Origin: Lentzea atacamensis
Lineage (GTDB): Bacteria > Actinomycetota > Actinomycetes > Mycobacteriales > Pseudonocardiaceae
Reading direction: 5' to 3'
NCBI RefSeq assembly: GCF_003269295.1
Contig: NZ_QLTT01000006.1
Span: forward strand, 124,001-188,000
DNA length: 64,000 nucleotides
A model generated the notes under the pieces. It had not been told where the DNA came from and ran no database searches. It saw only the letters and a program-made list of their open reading frames with translations. Below are positions 48,981 through 56,749 of this stretch, in pieces. Numbering within the stretch: position 1 is the stretch's first letter; each line of letters opens with the position of its first letter. A program made the position numbers and the translations under genes.

Positions 48981-50299
48981 TCCCGGTCCCGTTCCTGGTG
49001 CTGGCCCAGGCAGAGCTCCTGGCCTCGGCGCTCAGCGGCGGAGGCGGGTATCTGTTGCTGTGCCTGGTCATCGGGCTGCGGGTGTTCGTGTGGTGGGTGC
49101 ACCGCGAGTGGGCCCACCGGAGTGCCGAACGGACTCGCGCACGGCTGAGACAGGCTTTCCTGCGCTCGCCGGGAACCAAAGCCGGCGAGGTCGCCACGCT
49201 GGTGACGCGCGGCGTGCACGACGTCACGCCGTACGTCGTCGGGTACCTGCCACAACAGGTGCTGGCCGTCGTGGTGCCGCTGGCAGTCGTCACGCGGCTC
49301 GCGTTCGCCGATCTGACAGCAGCGCTGACGATCCTGCTGACGCTGCCGCTGATCCCGATCTTCGGTGCGCTGGTCGGTGCGCACACCCGTGAGCGGACGG
49401 CCCGCCAGTGGGCAGCGCTGGCCACGCTCGGCGGGCACTTCCTGGACGTGGTCAAGGGCATCGGCACGCTCAGGGCGTTCGGACGGGCCGAGGCGCAGTC
49501 CACAACGGTCCGCGAACTCGCCGCGCGGCACAGGACCGAGACGATGGCCGCGCTCAGAGTCGCGTTCCTGTCGGCGTTCGTGCTGGAGCTGGTGGCCACG
49601 ATGTCCGTTGCGTTGGTCGCGGTGCCGGTCGGGCTCAGGCTGCTCGACGGCGGCCTGCCGCTGCACACCGCGTTGCTCGTGCTCTTCCTCGCCCCGGAGA
49701 CGTTCCTGCCGCTGCGGGCCGCCGGAGCGCAGTACCACGCGAGCGCGCAGGGCCGTGCGGTGCTGGCCGAGGTTCCGGCGCACACCGAACACACCGGGAC
49801 GACCCCACCGGACCTGGCGCGTGCCGAGATCGTGTTCGACGACGTGAGCGTGCGCAGCCTCAGGAACTTCTCGCTGCGGATCGAGCCGGGCGAACGGATC
49901 GCGCTGGTCGGGCCGAGCGGCGCGGGCAAGAGCACGGTTCTGGGACTGCTGCTGGGGTTCGTGCAGCCGGACGAGGGCCGCGTGCTGATCGGTGGCGTGG
50001 ACTTGCGCGAGATCGACCGCAAAGCCTGGCTGGAGGCGCTGTCGTGGGTGCCGCAACGGCCGACGCTCGTGCCCGCGAACCTCTCGTCCGGCGAACAGCA
50101 ACGGGTCGCATTGGCCAAGGCGCTGGACCGGCAGCAGGCCGGGTTGTTCCTGCTGGACGAACCGACCGCGCACCTCGACGCGGAGACGGAGTCCCTCGTG
50201 CTCGAAGCGACCAGGGAGTTCACCCGAGGTCGCACGGCCGTGATCGTGGCGCACCGGCCGGCGCTGCTGAACGAGGTCGACAGGGTGGTGACGGTGTGA
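48950..50299 (+). CDS. cydD: Cytochrome bd assembly ABC exporter CydD, with shortened ATPase domain
   Basis: A 449-residue half-transporter (usual about 550-580). The membrane domain (GVHDVTPYVVGYLPQQVLAVVVPL, LIPIFGALVGAHTRERTARQW) and a Walker A (GPSGAGKST) are normal. Between the Q-loop (SWVPQRP) and the signature (LSSGEQQRVALAKAL) only about nine residues remain, where about 45-50 are expected, so the ATPase helical subdomain is largely missing. Walker B LFLLDEPTAHLD and the H-loop AHRP are intact. CydDC exports cysteine/glutathione for cytochrome bd assembly. GTG 48950 lies inside cydB. Confidence 0.78.
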   Translation: MVDRRHLLALIPVPFLVLAQAELLASALSGGGGYLLLCLVIGLRVFVWWVHREWAHRSAERTRARLRQAFLRSPGTKAGEVATLVTRGVHDVTPYVVGYLPQQVLAVVVPLAVVTRLAFADLTAALTILLTLPLIPIFGALVGAHTRERTARQWAALATLGGHFLDVVKGIGTLRAFGRAEAQSTTVRELAARHRTETMAALRVAFLSAFVLELVATMSVALVAVPVGLRLLDGGLPLHTALLVLFLAPETFLPLRAAGAQYHASAQGRAVLAEVPAHTEHTGTTPPDLARAEIVFDDVSVRSLRNFSLRIEPGERIALVGPSGAGKSTVLGLLLGFVQPDEGRVLIGGVDLREIDRKAWLEALSWVPQRPTLVPANLSSGEQQRVALAKALDRQQAGLFLLDEPTAHLDAETESLVLEATREFTRGRTAVIVAHRPALLNEVDRVVTV

Positions 50300-51597
50300 A
50301 GCTCGCGATCCTCGTCGGAACACTCGCCGAACTGGCGGGCGTCGGCCTCACCGCCACGGCGACCTGGCTGATCATGCGCGCCGCCGAGCACCCGCCGATG
50401 CAGGCGCTGACCGTGGCCGTCGTCGCGGTCCGCACGCTCGCGCTGGCCAAGGGCGCCCTGCGCTACCTCGAACGCCTGACCAGCCACAAAGCCGTGCTCA
50501 GCGAGGCCGTCGAGCTCCGCGGCAAGGTCTACGACGACCTGGCGAACCGCACGCACATCCCGTCCGGCACGGCGTTGACCCGCATCGTCACCAACGTCGA
50601 CCAGCACCTCGACACCAGGCTCCGCGCCACCCTGCCGTGGATCACCGCGACGCTGGTCGGTGCGATCGTCGCGGTCTTCTCCGGCTTCTCGCTGCCGCTG
50701 ATCGCCGGTCTGCTGATCAACCTCGCCCTGCTGCCGTGGCTCGCCATCCGCAAGCCGGAGGACCTCACACCGTCGCGCGCCAAGCTCACCGAGCAGACCA
50801 CCGAGCTCGTCCACAGCAAGGAGGAGCTGATCGCCTACGGCCTGTTCGACGAGAAGCTCACCGAGGCCACCAAGACCGTGAAGGCGTTGTCCCGCAAGGA
50901 ACGCACCCGCGACCTGACACCGCTGGCGATCGCCGTCCAGTTCGGCGCGGCTCTGCTCATGCTCGCGCAGCACGAGCCCGCGTGGCTGATCATGGCCGCC
51001 ATCGCGACGTTCGAGATCACCATCCCGCTCGCCGCCCTGACCAAGCCGACACCGGAACCCACCGACGAGCCCGAACCGGCCGTTGTCACCGAAACCCCGG
51101 CACTGCAAGGCAAGACCGCGATCGTCGGCCCGAGCGGCATCGGCAAGACCACGTTGCTCAACGCCATCGCCCGCCAGCTCGAACCCAGCAAGGGCGCACT
51201 GGCCGACGCCCACGTCTTCCACACGACGGTCCGCACCAACGTCCTGCTGGCCAAACCCGATGCCACGCAGGAGGAACTGGACCGCGCGGCCGAGATCGCC
51301 GAGCTCGACCTCGACTGGGACCGGGTCGTCGGCGAACGCGGTGAGGAGATCTCCGGCGGTCAGCGCCAGCGCCTGATCCTCACCAGGTCAGTGCTGGCGA
51401 ACCCGGAAGTCCTGCTCATGGACGAGCCGACGGAAGGCCTCGACCCCGAACAGGCAGACCGGGTCCTGAAGAAGGTCCTCGACAGCTGCCGGGGCACCGC
51501 ACTCGTCGTGACGCACCGGGAAGAGCAGCTAGCGCTCTTCGACCACGTGCACCATCGGGGGCCGGTCCGCCACGAGCACGTCGGTCGAGTCGGGTAG
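50296..51597 (+). CDS. cydC: Cytochrome bd assembly ABC exporter CydC, shortened
   Basis: A 433-residue half-transporter. N-terminal membrane part (LVGTLAELAGVGLTATATWLI, RYLERLTSHKAVL) resembles CydC; Walker A GPSGIGKTT, signature ISGGQRQRLILTRSVL, Walker B LLMDEPTEGLDPEQ. The membrane domain and the stretch between Walker A and the Q-loop are shortened (KGALADAHVF). GTG 50296 overlaps the cydD stop (GTGA). The last 69 nt overlap gpgS antisense, and the final residues (after DHVHHR) match no CydC sequence, so the natural stop seems lost. Confidence 0.77.
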   Translation: MKLAILVGTLAELAGVGLTATATWLIMRAAEHPPMQALTVAVVAVRTLALAKGALRYLERLTSHKAVLSEAVELRGKVYDDLANRTHIPSGTALTRIVTNVDQHLDTRLRATLPWITATLVGAIVAVFSGFSLPLIAGLLINLALLPWLAIRKPEDLTPSRAKLTEQTTELVHSKEELIAYGLFDEKLTEATKTVKALSRKERTRDLTPLAIAVQFGAALLMLAQHEPAWLIMAAIATFEITIPLAALTKPTPEPTDEPEPAVVTETPALQGKTAIVGPSGIGKTTLLNAIARQLEPSKGALADAHVFHTTVRTNVLLAKPDATQEELDRAAEIAELDLDWDRVVGERGEEISGGQRQRLILTRSVLANPEVLLMDEPTEGLDPEQADRVLKKVLDSCRGTALVVTHREEQLALFDHVHHRGPVRHEHVGRVG

Positions 51598-52440
51598 CCA
51601 CTCCCCGCCGACCTGAACGAACTGCGTGAGAGGCCCGGAGTCCAGCGGCACTCCGCACCGGGCCAACGCGGTCCCCATGATCTGCGACGACATCACCCCG
51701 AGCTGCAGCAACGACCTGTTGCGGTGCTTGCGCACACCCAGGTTCACCTGGGCCAGCGCGGACAACCCGTAGATCCGGTGCACGTCCAGCAACAGCCCGA
51801 TCTCCACGCCGTACCCGGCCGCGAACGGCACGGACTCCAAAAAGGACCGGGTGGCCGCGTACTCGCCGCCGAGCGGTTGCACCACACCGGAGAGCTCCGG
51901 CCGCAGGGTGTTCAGCAACGGCCGCGCCACCAGCTCGGTGACCCGCCCGCCACCGGTGCTCTCCAACCGCAACGGCCGCCGGTAGAAGCCCTTCACCAGG
52001 TGCACGTCCGGAACGTCCAGCAGCGGCCCGAGCAGCGCCGTGACGAACGCGGTCTCCGGTTCCACCAGATCGGAGTCCAGGAACACGATCAGATCACCGG
52101 AGGTGGCGGCCAGCGACCGCCAGAGCACCTCCCCCTTGCCGGGCAACGGTTCCAGCCACGGCACGACGTCCTCGCGCCGCACCACCCGCGCCCCGGCGGC
52201 GGCAGCCACCTCGGCCGTCCGGTCGGTCGAACCGGAGTCCATCACGACCAGCTCGTCGACCAGCGTCCCGAGCAACGGCCGGACCACGCCGACGACGTCG
52301 CCGACGGTCTCTTCCTCGTTCAGCGCGGGCAGCACCACGGAGACGGTCCGGCCGCGCTTCGAAGCCACCAGATCGGCAACCGTCCACGACGGCTGCTGCC
52401 AGGTGTTCGTGGCGAACCAGGCCTCGACGGCGGGCAGCAT
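51529..52440 (-). CDS. gpgS: Glucosyl-3-phosphoglycerate synthase
   Basis: A 303-residue GT81 retaining glycosyltransferase (Rv1208 type): UDP/GDP-glucose + 3-phosphoglycerate to glucosyl-3-phosphoglycerate, first step to methylglucose lipopolysaccharides. Motifs: VVLPALNEEETVGDVV, VMDSGSTDRT, VFLDSDLVEP (metal DxD), QPLGGEYAATR, and the acceptor region AAGYGVEIGLLLD. The start shares one base with the stop of the folP2 remnant (TGATG). The arrangement folP2-gpgS is that of M. tuberculosis. Confidence 0.9.
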   Translation of the reverse strand: MLPAVEAWFATNTWQQPSWTVADLVASKRGRTVSVVLPALNEEETVGDVVGVVRPLLGTLVDELVVMDSGSTDRTAEVAAAAGARVVRREDVVPWLEPLPGKGEVLWRSLAATSGDLIVFLDSDLVEPETAFVTALLGPLLDVPDVHLVKGFYRRPLRLESTGGGRVTELVARPLLNTLRPELSGVVQPLGGEYAATRSFLESVPFAAGYGVEIGLLLDVHRIYGLSALAQVNLGVRKHRNRSLLQLGVMSSQIMGTALARCGVPLDSGPLTQFVQVGGEWLPDSTDVLVADRPPMVHVVEER

Positions 52441-52778
52441 CAGGCGAGCGCCCGCACCGCTCGGGCGGGCGGACGAGTTCCCGTCACGCTCGCGACCATC
52501 TCCACGACCTTCCTCGCCTGCCGTACGTCGGAGGCACGAATTGCGCGTGCTCCGGACATCGCAGCCACTGTGGCAGCCGCGAGAGTGAAATCCTCATCCC
52601 CCGCGGGGATCGTCACCACATCCAACGTTTCGCTGAGCGACGGCAATTCCAGACGGCCGTCGAACTCAACGACATCGGCACCGTCATCAATGACCCGATC
52701 GAGGGCATCAGCGCTGGTCAGATGCGCGACCACCAGCACCCGGTCTTTCGGCAGCTCAGTGATGCGGAATCGGTTCAC
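52440..52778 (-). CDS. FolP2-derived remnant protein (dihydropteroate synthase fragment)
   Basis: A 112-residue protein that corresponds to FolP2 (Rv1207) with the middle of the TIM barrel deleted. The N-terminal part retains only DGADVVEF (DHPS: DGADVIDVGG) and the C-terminal part TLAAATVAAMSGARAIRASD...VVEMVASVTGTRPPARAVRALA aligns closely with the FolP2 C-terminus as recalled. All substrate-binding motifs (NRTPDSF, the IDPGxGF loop, SNK) are absent, so it cannot be a synthase. The frame is uninterrupted and coupled to gpgS by TGATG. GTG start at 52778. It may serve only as a leader for gpgS or have a new role. Confidence 0.65.
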   Translation of the reverse strand: MNRFRITELPKDRVLVVAHLTSADALDRVIDDGADVVEFDGRLELPSLSETLDVVTIPAGDEDFTLAAATVAAMSGARAIRASDVRQARKVVEMVASVTGTRPPARAVRALA

Positions 52779-52818
52779 GCCACCCAGCGTAAACAGTGAC
52801 CTGACTCACACACTCTTG

Positions 52819-52855
52819 CTACTCCCGAGTAGGTATCTGCTTTACTCCCCGGTAA
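52819..52855. promoter_or_regulatory. Tandem operator-like palindromes before the secreted hydrolase gene
   Basis: CTACTCCCGAGTAG (52819-52832) and TTACTCCCCGGTAA (52842-52855), 9 bp apart. They resemble each other and the sites before the acyl-CoA dehydrogenase (20641) and CoA-ester lyase (22515) genes. A repressor or activator shared by lipid-related genes is possible. Confidence 0.5.
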
Positions 52856-52895
52856 CAACCCTGTGTGATCTACGTCATGGTCAAGGAGGACCAGC

Positions 52896-54389
52896 GTGCG
52901 ACGATCACTTGTTCTGGTCCTGGTACTCCTCACCACCCTGCTCGGTGCTCCGGCCGCCATCGCGGCTCCCGGGCACTCCATCACCTACCGGTCGATCTCC
53001 GGCGTCGGTGGCACCACCCTGAAGGCCTTCGTCATCGAACCGACCGGGCTCGGCAACGGCCCGTTCCCGTTGCTCGTCATGCCGGCCAGCTGGGCGGTGC
53101 CGAACATCGAGTACGTCGGCGCGGCGGCCAAGCTCGCCAAGGAGTCCGGCTACGTCGTCGTGAGCTACACCAGCCGCGGCTTCTGGGACTCCGGCGGTGA
53201 GATCGACATCGCCGGTCCGGACACCGTGAACGACGTCAGCAAAGTCATCGACTGGGCCGTGGCCAACGCCAAGGCCGACGTCACCAAGGTCGGCGTCGCG
53301 GGGATCTCCTACGGTGGTGGGCAGTCGCTCCTCGCCGCGGCCAACGACCCGCGCATCAAGGCCGTCGCGGCGCTGAGCACGTGGACCGACCTGGCCCGCT
53401 CGCTCTACCCGTACAGCACCGTGAACAAGCAGGCCGTCGAGCTGCTGCTGGCCGCAGGCCACGCGACCGGACGCCCCGGCCCCGTGCTGCTGGAGGCGGA
53501 GGACGCCTACCGCGACGGCAGGTTCTGGGAGGTCGTGCCGATCTCCGCGGGCCGTTCGGCGGCCTCGAAGATCGCGCAGATCAACGCCAACGGCACCGCG
53601 GTGATGATCGGCAACGCCTGGAACGACGGCATCTTCGCGCCGGGCCAGGTCGCGGACTTCTACTCGAAGCTCACCGGACCCAAGCGGCTCATGCTCTCTC
53701 CGGGTGACCACGCCACCGCCGAGCTCTTCGGCGCGGCCGGGCTGCCCAACGAGATCTGGGAGTCCGTCGGCCGCTGGTTCGACCGTCACGTCAAGGGCGC
53801 GGCCAACGGCGTCGACGCAGAGCAGCCGGTGCAGCTCAAGCCCAACAACGGCGGCGCGTGGAAGAAGTTCGGCGCGTGGCCCGCGGGTCCCGCCGACACG
53901 ATGCAGCTCGACGCCAGGAAGATCTACGCGGGCTGGGGCACCGTGGCCGACAGCGGCACGATCCTGCTCTCCGGTGCGCTGCAAGGGTTCCTGAACATCC
54001 CGACCGGGGTGGCGCTGCCGTTCATCGACCGCAACCTCGCGGGCGTGTGGAGCGGGCCCCAGTACCCGAACGGCGCCACGCTCGCGGGCACGCCGAAGCT
54101 GAAGGTGCAGGTGACGCCCAGCGCGGAGACGACCACGCTGTTCGCCTACCTGTACGAGGTCGGGCCGCTCGGCCTGGGCTCGCTGATCACGCACAAGCCG
54201 ATGAAGGTGACCGGTGCCGGCCGCACGCAGACGCTCGACGTCGAGCTCGAGCCGACCGTGTGGAGCGTCGGCGCGGGCAACCGGCTGGCGCTGGTGATCG
54301 ACACGGTCGACCCCCGTTATCTCACCGAATCGACGCGTGGTTCAACTGTCACCTTCGGACCGTCGAGCTTGACGGTGCCCAAGGCGTAA
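52896..54389 (+). CDS. Secreted S15/CocE-type alpha/beta-hydrolase
   Basis: A 497-residue exported hydrolase of the X-Pro dipeptidyl-peptidase/CocE family. Cleavable signal (SLVLVLVLLTTLLGAPAAIAAPG), nucleophile Ser138 (GISYGGG), a DG-type Asp near GNAWNDGIFAP and His in SPGDHAT, then a C-terminal beta-jelly-roll domain from about residue 340 (the S15 C-terminal domain). GTG 52896 follows AAGGAGGACC. Two operator-like palindromes lie upstream. Substrates may be peptides or acyl esters. Monocistronic or with the next gene 10 bp away. Confidence 0.82.
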   Translation: MRRSLVLVLVLLTTLLGAPAAIAAPGHSITYRSISGVGGTTLKAFVIEPTGLGNGPFPLLVMPASWAVPNIEYVGAAAKLAKESGYVVVSYTSRGFWDSGGEIDIAGPDTVNDVSKVIDWAVANAKADVTKVGVAGISYGGGQSLLAAANDPRIKAVAALSTWTDLARSLYPYSTVNKQAVELLLAAGHATGRPGPVLLEAEDAYRDGRFWEVVPISAGRSAASKIAQINANGTAVMIGNAWNDGIFAPGQVADFYSKLTGPKRLMLSPGDHATAELFGAAGLPNEIWESVGRWFDRHVKGAANGVDAEQPVQLKPNNGGAWKKFGAWPAGPADTMQLDARKIYAGWGTVADSGTILLSGALQGFLNIPTGVALPFIDRNLAGVWSGPQYPNGATLAGTPKLKVQVTPSAETTTLFAYLYEVGPLGLGSLITHKPMKVTGAGRTQTLDVELEPTVWSVGAGNRLALVIDTVDPRYLTESTRGSTVTFGPSSLTVPKA

Positions 54390-54399
54390 GAATGTCCGG

Positions 54400-55452
54400 G
54401 TGGACTTCACCAGGCAGCAGGTGCTCTTCCACCGGATCCATCAGCACGAGCTGGACCGGCGGGTCGCAGGCGCGGCCGAGCTGGCGGTGTTCTCCCTGGG
54501 TGTCCAGGACAACACCTCCGGCTCGGCCCTGCTGAGTCTCGCCGCACGGCTCAGTTCGCCGTCCACGGACGAGTTCACCGTCACCTGGTCGGTGCGGGGC
54601 GCTCCTCACCTGCACCGCGCCGGTGAGCTGAAGGCGTTCGCCCGCGCGCTGTGGCCGTGGAGCGACGCGGACGCCCGTGCCCGCGCCGCACGTCCGAAGG
54701 TGGACGACATGGTGGCGGCGTTGCGGCACATCGCCACGGCGATGCGGTCGATCGTCACGAAGCCGATGACCAAGGGCGACGTCAGCAAGGCGCTGACCCC
54801 GTTGGCGCCCAAGCAGACCATCGAGGCGTGCCGGAGCTGCCAGACCGAGCACGTCAGCGACCCGATCTTCCGGCTCGGCGCACTGCCCGCCGGCCTCCGG
54901 ATCCTTCCGGAGGAGAAGACCGTGACGTTCGAGCGCATCCACGGCTGGCCGGGCATCCCGCGCAAGACCGCGGGCTTCGACGAGCTGGTGCACCGCTACC
55001 TCACGCTGCACGGCCCCGCCGGACCGTCCGAAGTGGCCGGTTACTTCGGCACGACCACCCGCGAGGTCAAGAAGCGGTGGCCGAAGGAAGGCCTCGTCGA
55101 GGTGACCGTCGAGGGCAGGCAGGCGTGGCTGCCGGAGGACGTGGAGATCGTCGACGCGGAACCGCCGGACGTGCGCCTGCTGCCGCCGACCGACCCGTAC
55201 CTGCAGGCCCGCGACCGGGACCTGCTGCTGCCGGACAAGGCGGCGCAGAAGGACATCTTCCGCATCCTGGGCCGCCGCGGCGCGATCCTGGTGGACGGCG
55301 AGATCGCGGGCTCCTGGCAGGGCAGGGTGGTCTCCGGCAAGCGGTTCGAGGTCACGGCCACGCCGTACCGCCCGCTGCCGGATCTCCTGCCGGAGACCCA
55401 GATCCTGGCTCAGGCCAAGGGACTAAGCGACGCAAGCGTCAAGAGCGACTGA
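54400..55452 (+). CDS. Winged-helix DNA-binding (HTH_42, AlkX/AlkZ-like) protein
   Basis: A 350-residue protein of the HTH_42 superfamily (relatives: DNA glycosylase AlkX, YcaQ, AlkZ). Sequence seen: VSDPIFRLGALPAGLRILPE, FDELVHRYLTLHGPAGPSEVAGYFG (winged helix), VRLLPPTDPYLQARDRDLLLPD and ILVDGEIAGSWQGRV. The catalytic QxQ/QxD of AlkZ is not evident; the N-terminus is VLFHRIHQHELDRR. It may repair alkylated or cross-linked DNA, or be a regulator. GTG start 10 bp after the hydrolase stop; the 3' end overlaps the LOG gene by 30 bp. Confidence 0.82.
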   Translation: MDFTRQQVLFHRIHQHELDRRVAGAAELAVFSLGVQDNTSGSALLSLAARLSSPSTDEFTVTWSVRGAPHLHRAGELKAFARALWPWSDADARARAARPKVDDMVAALRHIATAMRSIVTKPMTKGDVSKALTPLAPKQTIEACRSCQTEHVSDPIFRLGALPAGLRILPEEKTVTFERIHGWPGIPRKTAGFDELVHRYLTLHGPAGPSEVAGYFGTTTREVKKRWPKEGLVEVTVEGRQAWLPEDVEIVDAEPPDVRLLPPTDPYLQARDRDLLLPDKAAQKDIFRILGRRGAILVDGEIAGSWQGRVVSGKRFEVTATPYRPLPDLLPETQILAQAKGLSDASVKSD

Positions 55453-55956
55453 CACGTCGTCCGTGACGACGAGCGACTTCAACGCGGCGTGCGACACGAA
55501 CCCCTTGTCGCGCAGGTGCGTCAGCCAGTCGACGAGTCCCTTGTAGTGGTCGTCGACGTCGAGCAGCACGACGGGTTTGGTGTGCATGCCCAGCACACCA
55601 GCCGTCCACACCTCGAAGAACTCCTCGGCGGTACCGATGCCACCGGGCAGCGTCAGGAACGCGTCCGCCTTGTCGTCCATCATCTTCTTGCGCTCGCGCA
55701 TGGTGTCGACGACGTGCAGCTCCGTCGACTCCCGATCCGCGATCTCCCTGGTGGCCAGCCCCTTGGGAATCACGCCGTACGTGTGCGCGCCGCCGGCCCT
55801 GGCTTCCCGCGCCACCGCCCCCATCATCGACGTCTGCCCGCCACCCCAGACGAGGTTCCAGCCACGTGCCGCGATCTGGCGCCCCACCTCGGCGGCGAGG
55901 TCGATGTAGGTCTGGGGCACCGTGGCAAGACTGCCGCAGTAAACAGCCACGTACAT
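55423..55956 (-). CDS. LOG family protein (small)
   Basis: A 177-residue LOG/Lonely-Guy-family protein, relatives cleave cytokinin or nucleoside 5'-monophosphates to base and ribose-5-phosphate. Signature VWGGGQTSMMGAVA and LPGGIGTAEEFFEVWT (PGGxGTxxE) are both present. ATG 55956 shares one base with the upstream LOG stop (TGATG). The second of two tandem LOG genes in an operon behind dapE. It is the shorter, plant-LOG-like form. Confidence 0.87.
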   Translation of the reverse strand: MYVAVYCGSLATVPQTYIDLAAEVGRQIAARGWNLVWGGGQTSMMGAVAREARAGGAHTYGVIPKGLATREIADRESTELHVVDTMRERKKMMDDKADAFLTLPGGIGTAEEFFEVWTAGVLGMHTKPVVLLDVDDHYKGLVDWLTHLRDKGFVSHAALKSLVVTDDVSVALDACVA

Positions 55957-56735
55957 CAGTGTGTGTCCGCCCATGCCTGGTGCGCTTCCTTGACCACGCG
56001 CACCGCGTCCTCGATGTCGTCGGTGAGGTGCAGCAGTGCGAGGTCCTTCTCGCCGACCTTGCCGCCTTCCAGCACCGAGCTCTTGACCCAGTCGTACAAG
56101 CCCTGCCAGTAGCTGCGGCCGAACAGCACGACCGGGAACTTGGTGACCTTCTTCGTCTGCACCAGCGTCAGCGCCTCGAACAGCTCGTCGAGCGTGCCGA
56201 ACCCACCCGGCAGGCAGATGAACGCCTGCGAGTACTTGATGAACATCGTCTTGCGCACGAAGAAGTACCGGAAGTTCACACCGAGGTCGACCCACGGGTT
56301 GAGCCCCTGTTCGAACGGCAGCTCGATACCGAGCCCGATCGAAAACCCACCGGCCTCCGAACACCCCCGGTTGACCGCCTCCATGGCACCGGGCCCACCG
56401 CCCGTGATCACCGCGAACCCGGCCTCGGCCAGCGCCCCGCCGAGATCACGCCCGGTCTGGTACTCCGGGTGGTCCCGCCCGGTCCGGGCAGACCCGAACA
56501 CGGTCACCGCACTGGGCACCTCGGCGAGCGCCCCGAACCCTTCGACGAACTCGGCCTGAATCCGCAGCACCCGCCACGGATCCGTGTGCACCCAGTCCGA
56601 GGGCCCACGCGAATCCAGCAACCGCTGGTCCGTGGTGGTCAGCTCGTCGCGGCGCCCACGCCGCAACACGATCGGCCCGCGCATCTTCTCTTTGGGACGC
56701 TCGTCCACCACGTCGTTCTCGTCTTCCGTCATCAC
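55956..56735 (-). CDS. LOG family protein (long form, Rv1205 position)
   Basis: A 259-residue LOG-family protein with an N-terminal extension of about 70 residues (RGPIVLRRGRRDELTTTDQ). Signatures: VTVFGSARTGRDHPEYQ, VITGGGPGAMEAVNRG, CLPGGFGTLDELFEALT. GTG 56735 or ATG 56732. It starts about 14 bp after the dapE stop. The mycobacterial Rv1205 LOG sits in the same region. Nucleotide hydrolase activity is expected but a physiological role besides cytokinin-like signalling is unclear. Confidence 0.87.
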   Translation of the reverse strand: MMTEDENDVVDERPKEKMRGPIVLRRGRRDELTTTDQRLLDSRGPSDWVHTDPWRVLRIQAEFVEGFGALAEVPSAVTVFGSARTGRDHPEYQTGRDLGGALAEAGFAVITGGGPGAMEAVNRGCSEAGGFSIGLGIELPFEQGLNPWVDLGVNFRYFFVRKTMFIKYSQAFICLPGGFGTLDELFEALTLVQTKKVTKFPVVLFGRSYWQGLYDWVKSSVLEGGKVGEKDLALLHLTDDIEDAVRVVKEAHQAWADTH

Positions 56736-56749
56736 TGAGATATTAGTGA

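Noticed and set aside
48925..51222. 765-codon open frame on the minus strand through the cyd operon
   Set aside because: It is antisense to well-supported cydB, cydD and cydC genes; no protein family is recognisable and the long openness is due to high GC at third positions.
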